The notes: generated by a model not told the origin, from the letters alone. A stretch of 43,115 bases of DNA from Hydrogenophilus sp. (GCA_020692235.1 JAIMKU010000011.1:1-43115), one strand, 5' to 3'. Shown: positions 29,432-38,512, numbered from the stretch's first letter. Program-made: numbers and translations.

Positions 29432-29827
29432 TTAGAAACTGATCAGGACGTCTTGCTCGGCCATCTTGGCCGCCATTTCGGCGTGGTCGAGCACAGTCAC
29501 ATCCACCGCAAAGTCTTCCACGGTCAAACCGCGGACTGCCATGGATTCCTTCTCAACATACAGTTTCTCGATGTCGTAACCTTCCAGGGCGCGGTAGGTG
29601 GGCGAGAAATTCTTCTGCCCCAGTGCCTTGGTGTCCTGGCCCTTCTTCAGCTCATACACACCATCGTCGATAAAGGCCATGCTCACGTCTTGTTCAAAGG
29701 CTGCGGAGATCAGTACGACTTCCAAACCCTCCAAGGCGTAGATGGTGCCATAGGGGGCCTTGCGGTTAACAAACATGAACTGCTTGACGACGCCGCCTTC
29801 TTCCATATCCATTTCTTGGTCGCTCAT
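29432..29827 (-). CDS. dsrF: DsrF, sulfurtransferase subunit (TusC-like)
   Basis: A 131-residue DsrE/F-fold protein (KQFMFVNRKAPYGTIYALEGLEVVLISAAFEQ split by a normal loop; AFIDDGVYEL). It forms the DsrEFH complex with its two neighbours. The gene lies 10 bp after dsrE and abuts dsrH. No cysteine is present, consistent with DsrE being the sulfur-binding subunit. Confidence 0.93.
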   Translation of the reverse strand: MSDQEMDMEEGGVVKQFMFVNRKAPYGTIYALEGLEVVLISAAFEQDVSMAFIDDGVYELKKGQDTKALGQKNFSPTYRALEGYDIEKLYVEKESMAVRGLTVEDFAVDVTVLDHAEMAAKMAEQDVLISF

Positions 29828-29837
29828 TTCAAATTCC

Positions 29838-30230
29838 TCAGTCGCCGAAGGTCACCAGGCGATCGCTCTGGATGCCGGCCTCCACCAATTGGCCGAGGCC
29901 GGAGATACGGAAGCCCTCGGCGAGGTTATGGGCGTCCTTGCCCTGACGCTTGGCCTCGTTCTCGTCCATGACGCCGCGACGCTGGGCGGCGGCGATGCAG
30001 ACTACCAAGTCCAGGTTGTGCTGCTTGCTCAATTCACTCCAACGGTTGACGATGTTGCGGTCGTCGCGCGGCGGCTCAGTCAGCCGGGTCGCGTTGTTGA
30101 CGCCATCGTGGTAGAAGAACACGCGGTAAATCTCGTGCCCCTTTTCCAACGCCGCCTTGGTAAAGTTGTAGGCGCTATCGGAGGCCTCGTGGGTATAAGG
30201 CCCCTCGTTAACCAGTACACCGATCTTCAT
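29838..30230 (-). CDS. dsrE: DsrE, sulfur-binding subunit of DsrEFH
   Basis: A 130-residue DsrE/TusD protein. Cys78 in LDLVVCIAAAQRRGV is at the exact position of the active Cys78 known to carry persulfide in the Allochromatium protein. It receives sulfur from cytoplasmic carriers and hands it to DsrC. The dsrEFH set distinguishes sulfur oxidisers from sulfate reducers. It lies 79 bp after dsrB, and a GC-rich hairpin sits in that gap. Confidence 0.95.
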   Translation of the reverse strand: MKIGVLVNEGPYTHEASDSAYNFTKAALEKGHEIYRVFFYHDGVNNATRLTEPPRDDRNIVNRWSELSKQHNLDLVVCIAAAQRRGVMDENEAKRQGKDAHNLAEGFRISGLGQLVEAGIQSDRLVTFGD

Positions 30231-30271
30231 TTAACTATATCCCTAAATCCAAAATATCGATTCTCTAACTT

Positions 30272-30297
30272 GGGCCGGGCGCTTGCGCTCCCGGCCC
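30272..30297. repeat. GC-rich hairpin between dsrB and dsrE
   Basis: GGGCCGGG at 30272-30279 pairs perfectly with CCCGGCCC at 30290-30297. In the dsr transcript the stem is followed by AAGUUAG rather than a U-run, so full termination is unlikely. It may be an mRNA stabiliser or processing point at the end of dsrAB. Confidence 0.7.
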
Positions 30298-30309
30298 GAT
30301 TGCATCGGA

Positions 30310-31383
30310 TCAGAAGCGGATCTGAGCCGAGGCGTTGAGGCTGTGACGGCCACCGCGCCAGTTGTCGATGTGGTACTTAGTAAAGGGCAGACCAGTCTTT
30401 TCGAAGAAAGCGGGCCAGCCGATACGGTTGATCCAGTCGTTCATCCGTTCCCACGGACGACCATCGGCCTTGTAGGTCGCCAAAATCTTTTTGACGATGG
30501 TGGATACCTCGGGCCAACGCGGCGGGTTGTTCGGGATGCCCGACGCAACCAGTTTGTGGAAGGTGGGCTTGGACCGGGCATTGGAGTTCTTGCCACCTAC
30601 CCAGATCGCGAACTTGGAGTTGACCGGGTCGTTGATCTTCATCGGCGGGCACGGGGGGAAGCAGGCGCCGCAGCAGATGCATTTCTTTTCGTCGACTTCC
30701 AGGGACGGCTTGCCGTTCACCAGTGCCGGGCGGATGGCCGCAACCGGACAACGGGCGACGACGGTGGGGCGCTCGCAGACGTTGGCGACCATGTCATGGT
30801 TGATCTTGGGCGGCTTGGTGTGCTGGATGATGATAGCAATGTCGGCCTGGCCGCCGCAGTTGATCTCGCAGCAGGAGGTGGACAGCTTGACCCGGTTGGG
30901 CATCTCGCACTTGATGAACTCGCCATAGAGTTCGTCCATCAGTGCCTTGACCGCGCCGGAAGCGTCGGTACCGGGGATGTCGCAGTGCATCCAACCCTGG
31001 GTGTGGGCGATCATGGATACCGAGTTGGCGGTGCCGCCGACCGGGAAACCGTTGTCGGTCAGAGCCTTGATGAGGCCATCGACCTTGCCGCTATCGGTAA
31101 ACATGTACTCGATATTGGACCGGGTGGTGAAACGCACATAGCCGTCGGCGAACTGATCGGCGATGTCGGCCAGCTTGCGGATGGTGTAATGGTCCATCTG
31201 GCGCTGTGTGCCGGCCTTGACGGTCCAGATTTCGGCGCCGCTCTCGGCGCGGTGATACAGCACACCGGGCCTCGGATGGGAGTGGAACACCCACTTGCCA
31301 TAATTTTTGGCCATGACAGGGTGCATGTACTGCATCGGATCCGGTGCGCCGGATTCGATAGTCTCATGAGTACGTTCGCTCAT
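30310..31383 (-). CDS. dsrB: Reverse dissimilatory sulfite reductase beta subunit, DsrB
   Basis: A 357-residue DsrB. It binds siroheme-[4Fe-4S] with cysteines in LSTSCCEINCGG (about 168-178) and a ferredoxin domain (CICCGACFPPCPPMK). In sulfur oxidisers DsrAB oxidises DsrC-bound sulfur to sulfite. The ATG at 31383 is chosen because a GGAGG lies 6 bases before it; the codon four places upstream is TTG. It follows dsrA after 96 bp containing a hairpin. Confidence 0.97.
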   Translation of the reverse strand: MSERTHETIESGAPDPMQYMHPVMAKNYGKWVFHSHPRPGVLYHRAESGAEIWTVKAGTQRQMDHYTIRKLADIADQFADGYVRFTTRSNIEYMFTDSGKVDGLIKALTDNGFPVGGTANSVSMIAHTQGWMHCDIPGTDASGAVKALMDELYGEFIKCEMPNRVKLSTSCCEINCGGQADIAIIIQHTKPPKINHDMVANVCERPTVVARCPVAAIRPALVNGKPSLEVDEKKCICCGACFPPCPPMKINDPVNSKFAIWVGGKNSNARSKPTFHKLVASGIPNNPPRWPEVSTIVKKILATYKADGRPWERMNDWINRIGWPAFFEKTGLPFTKYHIDNWRGGRHSLNASAQIRF

Positions 31384-31436
31384 TCTTGCCTCCAACTAGG
31401 TGAGATCAGAAAACTTGTTGGTATCCGTTATCTTTT

Positions 31437-31468
31437 CCTGTTTTGCGGACGTTAGCCCGCGAAACAGG
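31437..31468. repeat. Hairpin between dsrA and dsrB
   Basis: CCTGTTTTGCGG (31437-31448) is complementary to CCGCGAAACAGG (31457-31468) at 11 of 12 positions, with an 8-base loop. No T-run follows on the dsr strand. It is one of four hairpins at dsr gene junctions. Confidence 0.7.
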
Positions 31469-31479
31469 AAGCAATCGGA

Positions 31480-32781
31480 TTACGCGGCGGCGTTCTTTCG
31501 CTTGTTCCACTTGGCCGCTTCCTCATCCCAACCATCCATGCGGACGTAGGGATTGGTACGCGGGTGGGTAATCATGCTGGGATCGATCGGGATATCGAGA
31601 CCTTCCAGGTAGTTGACCAGACCAATACGCTCGATCATTTCGCCAGTACGCTCATGTTCCAATGCGTTCTCGGCAAAGAAGTCCATCATGTTGCGTGCCA
31701 GATCGTTCAGCTTTTTGAAGTCCTCGTCGGATTTCATCTTCATGAACGGGATCATCACGGTACCCAGCGAGGCGCCGATCTTCAACACGCTCTTGCCGCC
31801 GACCAGGATGGTGACGCCCTTGTCCTTGCCGGGCAGCAGGGCGCCGGGCATGACATTCAGACAGTGCATGCAGCGCACGCAGTTATGGTTGTCGATCTCG
31901 ATGCAATTGGTATCAGAGACCGCGACCTTGGTCATGCCTGCGGCCGCCGCTTTGCCATTGTTCTTGACCAACTGAATGGCGCGAGTCGGACACATGCCGA
32001 TGACCATGTTGGTCAGGTCTTCCATGTTGTGAGCGGTCAGCCAGGCGCGGGCCTGCTTCTCGTTGGCACGGATGCTGTCGCGCCAGGTGCCGATAGTGGC
32101 CATGTCAGAACGCTGGATGGCGTTCGTGCAGTCGTTCGGGCAGCCGGAGAACTTGGACTTGAATTTGTACGGCATGGACGGGCGATGCATGTCGTCCAGG
32201 TTGTTGTTGATGACGGTGCGCAGGGCGCGGGCTTCGTCATAACAGGACATTTCGCAGCGAGCGGCACCGACGCAAGACATCGAGCTACGCAGATCGGGGC
32301 CGGCGCCACCCATATCGAAGCCCATCTCGTTGAAACGGTCGAAGGAGCGCTGTACGTCGGCAGTCCTGATGCCCTGGAACATGATGTCGCCGGATTGGCC
32401 ATGCATGGCGATCAGGCCCGAGCCACCGGTTTCGATCCATGCGTCGCACAATTGACGCAGCAGGTCGGAGGTGTAATGCATGCCGGCGGGCGGCATGATG
32501 CGCAGGGTGTGGAATTCGGCTGCTTCCGGGAACTTCGGGGTGCCGTCGGCATTCTTCAGTTCGGTGAAGCGGGGAATAACGCCGCCGCCATAGCCGATCA
32601 CGCCCACGGTGCCGCCCTTCCAGTAGCCGGTGCGAGTCTTGTAGGAGGTTTCCAGTTGGCCGAGCAGGTCGACCATCATGTCGTTATCCTTTGCCAGCCG
32701 TTTGATGCCGGTTATGAAGCTGGGCCACGGGCCTTTTTCCAGCTCGTCCAGATTCGGCGTGTCATGCATTTTCTTAGCCAT
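31480..32781 (-). CDS. dsrA: Reverse dissimilatory sulfite reductase alpha subunit, DsrA
   Basis: A 433-residue DsrA. Siroheme-cluster cysteines lie at Cys170, Cys176, Cys214 and Cys218 (SCVGAARC and FSGCPNDC), and the inserted ferredoxin domain has NCVRCMHC (300-307). A clear AGGAG precedes the ATG. It is the first gene of the leftward dsr cluster and divergent from the small gene at 33046. The whole gene set (EFH, L, N, R present; no sulfate-reducer dsrD seen) indicates the oxidative pathway. Confidence 0.97.
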   Translation of the reverse strand: MAKKMHDTPNLDELEKGPWPSFITGIKRLAKDNDMMVDLLGQLETSYKTRTGYWKGGTVGVIGYGGGVIPRFTELKNADGTPKFPEAAEFHTLRIMPPAGMHYTSDLLRQLCDAWIETGGSGLIAMHGQSGDIMFQGIRTADVQRSFDRFNEMGFDMGGAGPDLRSSMSCVGAARCEMSCYDEARALRTVINNNLDDMHRPSMPYKFKSKFSGCPNDCTNAIQRSDMATIGTWRDSIRANEKQARAWLTAHNMEDLTNMVIGMCPTRAIQLVKNNGKAAAAGMTKVAVSDTNCIEIDNHNCVRCMHCLNVMPGALLPGKDKGVTILVGGKSVLKIGASLGTVMIPFMKMKSDEDFKKLNDLARNMMDFFAENALEHERTGEMIERIGLVNYLEGLDIPIDPSMITHPRTNPYVRMDGWDEEAAKWNKRKNAAA

Positions 32782-32869
32782 CTGTTTCTCCTTTAGGTCT
32801 TGCGAAGCGGTATATCGTCACTCCGCCTATACACTGCTCGTGGACATCATGCCGGCACGAGACGAGTCC

Positions 32870-32875
32870 TATAAT
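32870..32875 (+). promoter_or_regulatory. Candidate rightward -10 box in the dsrA upstream region
   Basis: TATAAT occurs on the plus strand 171 bp before the gene at 33046. No good -35 lies at standard spacing. If used, the transcript would begin with a long leader containing the nested hairpin at 32913-32976. Confidence 0.3.
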
Positions 32876-32912
32876 CTTAGTAAGCCAGTTGGCCCGAAGC
32901 CATCATCCCGAT

Positions 32913-32976
32913 GGGGTAAATCGGTTTTTCGTGGGAGTGGTTCGTACCTACCCGATCAGGTAGGTTTGTTTACCCC
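32913..32976. promoter_or_regulatory. Nested inverted repeats between dsrA and the rightward genes
   Basis: An inner stem ACCTACC/GGTAGGT (32946-32952 with 32959-32965, 6-base loop) lies inside an outer stem GGGGTAAA/TTTACCCC (32913-32920 with 32969-32976). The inner stem is followed on the plus strand by TTGTTT, so it resembles a terminator or attenuator for rightward transcription. It may also be a binding site controlling the divergent genes. The 264-bp gap holds no gene. Confidence 0.6.
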
Positions 32977-33045
32977 ACGGCGTGATGCTCTTACTCGATA
33001 AAATCTGGCTCAATACAGCCCTAATTGCCAATCTGAACCGAAAAC

Positions 33046-33300
33046 ATGGACGAGATCAAGTCGCTGACCAAATTCCGCAACCCATATGGCAACCAGGAGA
33101 TCGAGTTCCAGGAGGTACGCTATGCGTCTGGCGGGACGCCCATGATGCGCCTGCGCATCCGCGAACGCGGCGCGCGCTTCACCATCTTCGACGTGGATCC
33201 GGTGACGGCCAAGCATTGGGCTGAGGAAATGTTGCAATGGGTCGCCAGCCAGGAACTCGGACCGGTCGCTTCGACAGGAGACGCTCATGCGGATGTATAA
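33046..33300 (+). CDS. Small conserved protein of unknown function next to dsrA
   Basis: An 84-residue soluble protein (MDEIKSLTKFRNPYGNQEIE...) with alternating beta strands, then VDPVTAKHWAEEMLQWV. I recognise it as the kind of small protein found with sulfur-oxidation genes, but no function is known to me. The ribosome binding site is weak. Its end overlaps the next gene by 14 bp, so the two are coupled. It is divergent from dsrA. Confidence 0.8.
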   Translation: MDEIKSLTKFRNPYGNQEIEFQEVRYASGGTPMMRLRIRERGARFTIFDVDPVTAKHWAEEMLQWVASQELGPVASTGDAHADV

Positions 33301-33940
33301 CCCGGATTGGGAAGCCATCAAGGATTTCCAGTACACCCCACGTTTCAAGGATTTGCATTTCGATCTGGTCGGTGCCGAGATTCCGGCCGACCATGGTCAA
33401 GCCCTGTTTGATGCCTTGGTGGCGCATCTGCCGTGGTTGAAGGACGAACCCGCCGTGGGTGTGCATCCTATCCATGGCGAGCCGACCGGGCGCAACGACA
33501 ACCTGATTATCAGCCGCCGCATCAAACTGGTGCTGCGCCTTCCCGTGGCGCGCATGGACGATGCCCGTGTACTGAGCGGCAAGCGCCTCGACACCGGCGC
33601 CGGCGAGCTGGCCGTCGGCCAGGCGAAGGAGAGACTACTGACGCCCTTCGCCACCTTGTACGCGCCTATCGTCGATTTCGGGACCGACGATGAAGCGGTT
33701 TTTTTGGCGGCGGCGCGCGTCGAATTGGAGGCCATGGAGATTCGCTGCCAGCTCCTTCCAGGCAGGAAGCGTAAAATTCACCTCGCCGAGGGGGCAGTAT
33801 TGGGTTATAGCCTCATGCTGCACGAAGTCGACCCTCAGCAATCATTGCGGGTTCAGGAACAAGGCTTGGGACGCCATCGCCGCTTTGGCTGCGGTATATT
33901 TGTCCCCCATAAATCGATTAAGGCAGTCGTGATCGACTGA
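33287..33940 (+). CDS. Cas6/Cmx6-family RNA endonuclease-like protein, away from any CRISPR array
   Basis: A 217-residue protein matching the Cas6/Cmx6 (type I-MYXAN) family along its length: an N-terminal strand then IPADHGQALFDAL (32-44), LPWL (48-51), AVGVHPIHGEP (56-66), a central LVLRLPVARM and SGKRLDTG, and the closing pattern LRVQEQGLGRHRRFGCGIFVP (187-207), the Gly-rich RNA-binding loop. An AGGAG lies 6 bases before the ATG at 33287. Cas6 proteins bind and cut RNA at hairpins or repeats. No CRISPR array or Cas gene is near it; it sits between a small dsr-associated gene and a DsrC-like gene, divergent from dsrA. Family membership is fairly strong by eye; a role outside CRISPR is inference. 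His36, in ADHG, is a possible catalytic residue. Confidence 0.82.
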   Translation: MRMYNPDWEAIKDFQYTPRFKDLHFDLVGAEIPADHGQALFDALVAHLPWLKDEPAVGVHPIHGEPTGRNDNLIISRRIKLVLRLPVARMDDARVLSGKRLDTGAGELAVGQAKERLLTPFATLYAPIVDFGTDDEAVFLAAARVELEAMEIRCQLLPGRKRKIHLAEGAVLGYSLMLHEVDPQQSLRVQEQGLGRHRRFGCGIFVPHKSIKAVVID

Positions 33941-33982
33941 GTCGATCACAGTTTTTTGTAACCTGTGTATAGGAGAAAAATC

Positions 33983-34315
33983 GTGGGATACGTACTAAAC
34001 GGCGAAGAGCTGGAAGTCGATGACGAGGATTTCCTGACCGAAGCCAATTTTAGCGATGAGATCGTACCGATCATCGCCGAAGCCGAAGGCCTGAAACTGA
34101 CTGAAGATCATTGGAAGGTCGTCCGCTTCATGCGCCAGAAATACCAGGAAGATGGTCATACCCCCAACTTCCGCAACATGTTCATGGGCATGGATGAAGA
34201 ATATCCCGGCACCGACTGGAAGAAGGTATTGTATGAGCTGTTCCCCAAACAGCCGAACCGTCAGTCTTCCAAGGTGGCCGGCCTGCCCAAGCCCTATGGC
34301 AAGGGCGGTTACTAA
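33983..34315 (+). CDS. DsrC-like protein lacking both redox cysteines (RspA type)
   Basis: A 110-residue DsrC/TusE-family protein (GYVLNGEELEVDDEDF, EDHWKVVRFMRQKYQE). The C-terminal arm reads SSKVAGLPKPYGKGGY: both cysteines of DsrC (Cys99 and Cys110) are replaced, by Ser and Gly. It therefore cannot carry sulfur and belongs with the cysteine-free relatives that have been proposed to be regulators. It starts at GTG 33983, 7 bases after AGGAG; a GTG 18 bp upstream lacks such a site. It has no other cysteine. Confidence 0.9.
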   Translation: MGYVLNGEELEVDDEDFLTEANFSDEIVPIIAEAEGLKLTEDHWKVVRFMRQKYQEDGHTPNFRNMFMGMDEEYPGTDWKKVLYELFPKQPNRQSSKVAGLPKPYGKGGY

Positions 34316-34320
34316 GGGTT

Positions 34321-34447
34321 GTGACGAGTGACAGGCGACGAGTGACAAGTCTTTCGTCACTCCGCCTGCCCTCTGGAAATTTTTCTTGAACCCATCACCC
34401 CGACGGGTTGCCGGTGTCGCGAGTTGAAGTCGTTTGTCACTCGTCAC
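34321..34447. repeat. Long-range 12-bp inverted repeat between the DsrC-like gene and sseA
   Basis: GTGACGAGTGAC (34321-34332) and its exact complement GTCACTCGTCAC (34436-34447) bracket the gap, with further partial copies (GACGAGTGAC at about 34337, CGTCAC at about 34355). The spacer of about 100 bp has no gene. It could be the remnant of a small non-autonomous element or a transcript stem. Confidence 0.65.
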
Positions 34448-34468
34448 TGGTCACTGGCCACTGGATTT

Positions 34469-35320
34469 ATGTTCTACACCACACTCGTTTCAACCGACGA
34501 TCTGGCTTATCATCTGGATGATCCGCACTGGGTCGTCGTGGATTGTCGGTTCGCCCTGACCGATCCCGAAGGCGGCCGTTCGGCGTACGGTAAAGGTCAC
34601 ATACCAGGCGCCCACTACGCTCATCTGGACGACGACCTGGCCGGTCCGACCGGGCCTGACACCGGGCGGCATCCGTTGCCCGATGTCGAGACACTGGCCT
34701 TGAAGCTGTGTCGCTGGGGCGTCGGCGTCAACAAACAGGTGGTGGTTTATGACGATAGCTTCGGTTCCATGGCGGTTCGTTTGTGGTGGCTGCTGCGCTG
34801 GCTAGGCCATCCAGGCGTGGCGCTGCTCGACGGCGGTTACCCGAAATGGCTGCGCGAGCGGCGCCCGATCAGCCAGGAAACGCCCGTGCCGATCTGTAAG
34901 GACGCCTGCGCCAGGTTGCCGGAGCCGAGCCTGTATGTCACGGTCGATCAAGTCATGGCGGCCATGCGAAGCGGCGACAAGCTGATACTGGATGCGCGCC
35001 CCGAGCGCCGTTTCAGCGGCGAATATGAGCCGCTCGACCCGGTGGCCGGTCACGTGCCAGGTGCGGTCAACTGGAACTTTGAGGAAAACCTGGATATCGA
35101 CGGTACCTACTCGCCGCCCGAGGCCCTGCGCGAGAACTACCAGGCGTTACTGAAGGGGCGGGCGCCGTCCGACGTCATCCACATGTGCGGTTCCGGCGTC
35201 ACCGCTTGCCACAACATCCTGGCCATGGAGATCGCCGGCCTGTCCGGCTCCCGGCTATATGTCGGTTCCTGGAGCGAGTGGGTCACCGACCCGTCGCGTC
35301 CGATTGCGCTTGGAGAATAA
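34469..35320 (+). CDS. sseA: Two-domain rhodanese, 3-mercaptopyruvate/thiosulfate sulfurtransferase
   Basis: A 283-residue tandem rhodanese. The first domain (VVVDCRFALTDPEGG, HIPGAHYAHLDDDLAG) is inactive. The second has the catalytic loop CGSGVTA with Cys240, the form found in 3-mercaptopyruvate sulfurtransferases. It may feed sulfane sulfur into the DsrE/DsrC relay. The start MFYTTLVSTDDL (34469) fits the family better than the frame's earlier start in the repeat region. The next gene follows after 3 bases. Confidence 0.92.
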   Translation: MFYTTLVSTDDLAYHLDDPHWVVVDCRFALTDPEGGRSAYGKGHIPGAHYAHLDDDLAGPTGPDTGRHPLPDVETLALKLCRWGVGVNKQVVVYDDSFGSMAVRLWWLLRWLGHPGVALLDGGYPKWLRERRPISQETPVPICKDACARLPEPSLYVTVDQVMAAMRSGDKLILDARPERRFSGEYEPLDPVAGHVPGAVNWNFEENLDIDGTYSPPEALRENYQALLKGRAPSDVIHMCGSGVTACHNILAMEIAGLSGSRLYVGSWSEWVTDPSRPIALGE

Positions 35321-35323
35321 CGA

Positions 35324-35911
35324 ATGGCCGCCCCCACCCGCGTTAAAACAACCTGGTTCAAGAAGGAGGCCGAGCACGCAGTCGAGGAGACTGCCAGCGC
35401 CCTGGCCACCACCATCTGGCGCATGGCCGACCGCGCCATGGATAATTTGTCCCACGCCGATTTCGATATCATCACGCCCCAGCGCGGCTTCAAGATCATC
35501 GGCGAGTTGACCGCGTTCGCGGTCCATTACGTCGATCGCCTGGTCTTTACCCGGCTGAGCGATGCTGCCCGGGGCGAACTGGTCAGCGCCCTGGGGGTGC
35601 GCCTGGCCGAGATCATGGAAGAAAACATTCTCGATTTCACCGAAGGTGAAAAGGATGCGAACTACGATTACCAGCAAGGCTACATCGACCTGCTGAATAG
35701 CCGCATGGCCGAGTACGGCCACTACGATTTCCCCGACGACCGGCCCAGCTTCCAGGCCCTGCGTTTCCTTAGCCTGCAAATTCGCGAGGACATGGAAAAG
35801 TCCGACCAGACCTGGATACAGGACCAGATCATGGACATCGAGATGCCCGATATTCTGGGCACGGTGAAGAAACAGGTCGATGGCTTCTATCCGGTAACGA
35901 ACGCGGCGTAG
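35324..35911 (+). CDS. Unknown conserved protein coupled to the sulfurtransferase
   Basis: A 195-residue, mostly helical, acidic soluble protein (FKKEAEHAVEETASALATT near the start, PQRGFKIIGELTAFAVHYVD in the middle). I do not recognise a family. A GGAG lies 9 bases before the ATG, within the end of sseA, and only 3 bases separate the genes, so they form an operon. No membrane segment, signal peptide or cysteine cluster is seen. Its neighbours suggest a link to sulfur metabolism. Confidence 0.85.
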   Translation: MAAPTRVKTTWFKKEAEHAVEETASALATTIWRMADRAMDNLSHADFDIITPQRGFKIIGELTAFAVHYVDRLVFTRLSDAARGELVSALGVRLAEIMEENILDFTEGEKDANYDYQQGYIDLLNSRMAEYGHYDFPDDRPSFQALRFLSLQIREDMEKSDQTWIQDQIMDIEMPDILGTVKKQVDGFYPVTNAA

Positions 35912-35978
35912 GCGCGGCGCCAGCCGTGCTTCGCCAATGTCTTCGCGGCCGCCGCCGCGGCCACCTGGAACATTTGAG

Positions 35979-36392
35979 ATGATCCCCACAAATTCCCCAT
36001 TCCATCCCGACAACGAGACCGACTACCAGCGCTGACGCGAGGCCAAGCTGGCCGGCTATCCGACCCGGGGCGAGGACCTCATCGTCGAGGTGCGTAACCC
36101 CCATGCCCTGAGCGATTCCGAATATCGCGCCATGATCGACCGCGTCGCCAAGACCGGCATGGCCATCTACGCCACCGCGCTGGGCGAGGCCGAGGACAAG
36201 GCCGCAGTGCGTGCGCTGTCGGCCCGGTTTGGCCTGACCCATCTCGACGCCAACTGGCTGGCCGACGAAGACGGCATCTCCAGCCTGACCCCGCGCGACG
36301 AGGATACCGGCGGCAAGCGTGGTGACTACATTCCCTATTTAACGACCTACCTGTCCTTTTATGTGCGCATGTTTACGAATGGCATAAGCTGA
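35979..36392 (+). pseudogene. Truncated TauD/TfdA-type dioxygenase with an internal stop
   Basis: The reading frame from ATG 35979 matches the N-terminal part of a TauD-like 2-oxoglutarate dioxygenase. Codon 19 is TGA (36033-36035), in DYQR-stop-REAKLAGYP, where homologues have Trp (TGG). The frame continues with AMIDRVAKTGMAIYA, LTHLDANWLADEDGISS and RGDYIPY, then at about 36340 homology ends abruptly before the HTD iron-binding motif. The last 17 codons are unrelated and AT-richer. The iron site is missing, so the product cannot be an active oxygenase. The gene is broken twice. Confidence 0.85.
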
Positions 36393-36418
36393 AAGCGGTT
36401 CTAGCGTTGAGAGCAGTT

Positions 36419-36706
36419 ATGAGCCATAAGCACGAACATCTGTTGTATGCCCTGTTTCAGGATCCGATCAGCGGCAATATCCACTGGCGGGAGGTGGAGT
36501 CGCTGCTGGAGCACTTGGGGGCCAAGGTGGAGTCGCTGTCTGGCGCGCGCATTCGGATGGTGTTGAACGGTGTCGAAGGCGTATTGCACCGGCCGCATCA
36601 CAGCAAAGTGTGCGGGCGCGAGGAGATCAAGCACATCCGCGAATACCTGGCCTCGGCGCGGGTGACCCCGTCGCTGTACGAGGCAACAAAACACCCCGGC
36701 GGTTAG
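36419..36706 (+). CDS. Orphan HicA-like toxin-family protein
   Basis: A 95-residue protein resembling the HicA mRNA-interferase family: HWREVESLLEHLGAKVESL, RIRMVLNGVEGVLHRPHHS, with His in VLHRPHHS at the position of the catalytic His, then REEIKHIREYLA. No HicB antitoxin is encoded on either side; the upstream gene is a broken dioxygenase and mutL follows. Solo members of this family are often annotated as hypothetical. Start chosen at the ATG at 36419 over TTG 36407. Confidence 0.75.
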   Translation: MSHKHEHLLYALFQDPISGNIHWREVESLLEHLGAKVESLSGARIRMVLNGVEGVLHRPHHSKVCGREEIKHIREYLASARVTPSLYEATKHPGG

Positions 36707-36742
36707 GGTCGGCGGCTCGATGGCGGCGGGGTAAAATGCCGT

Positions 36743-38512
<1,770 letters not shown>

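Noticed and set aside
30283-32796. Long plus-strand frames (390 and 410 codons) across dsrB and dsrA
   Set aside because: They are antisense shadows of dsrA and dsrB, caused by high-GC codon bias; no motif supports them.
36033-36035. TGA in the dioxygenase as a selenocysteine codon
   Set aside because: Homologues have Trp there, the site is not catalytic, and the gene is also truncated, so a nonsense mutation is simpler.
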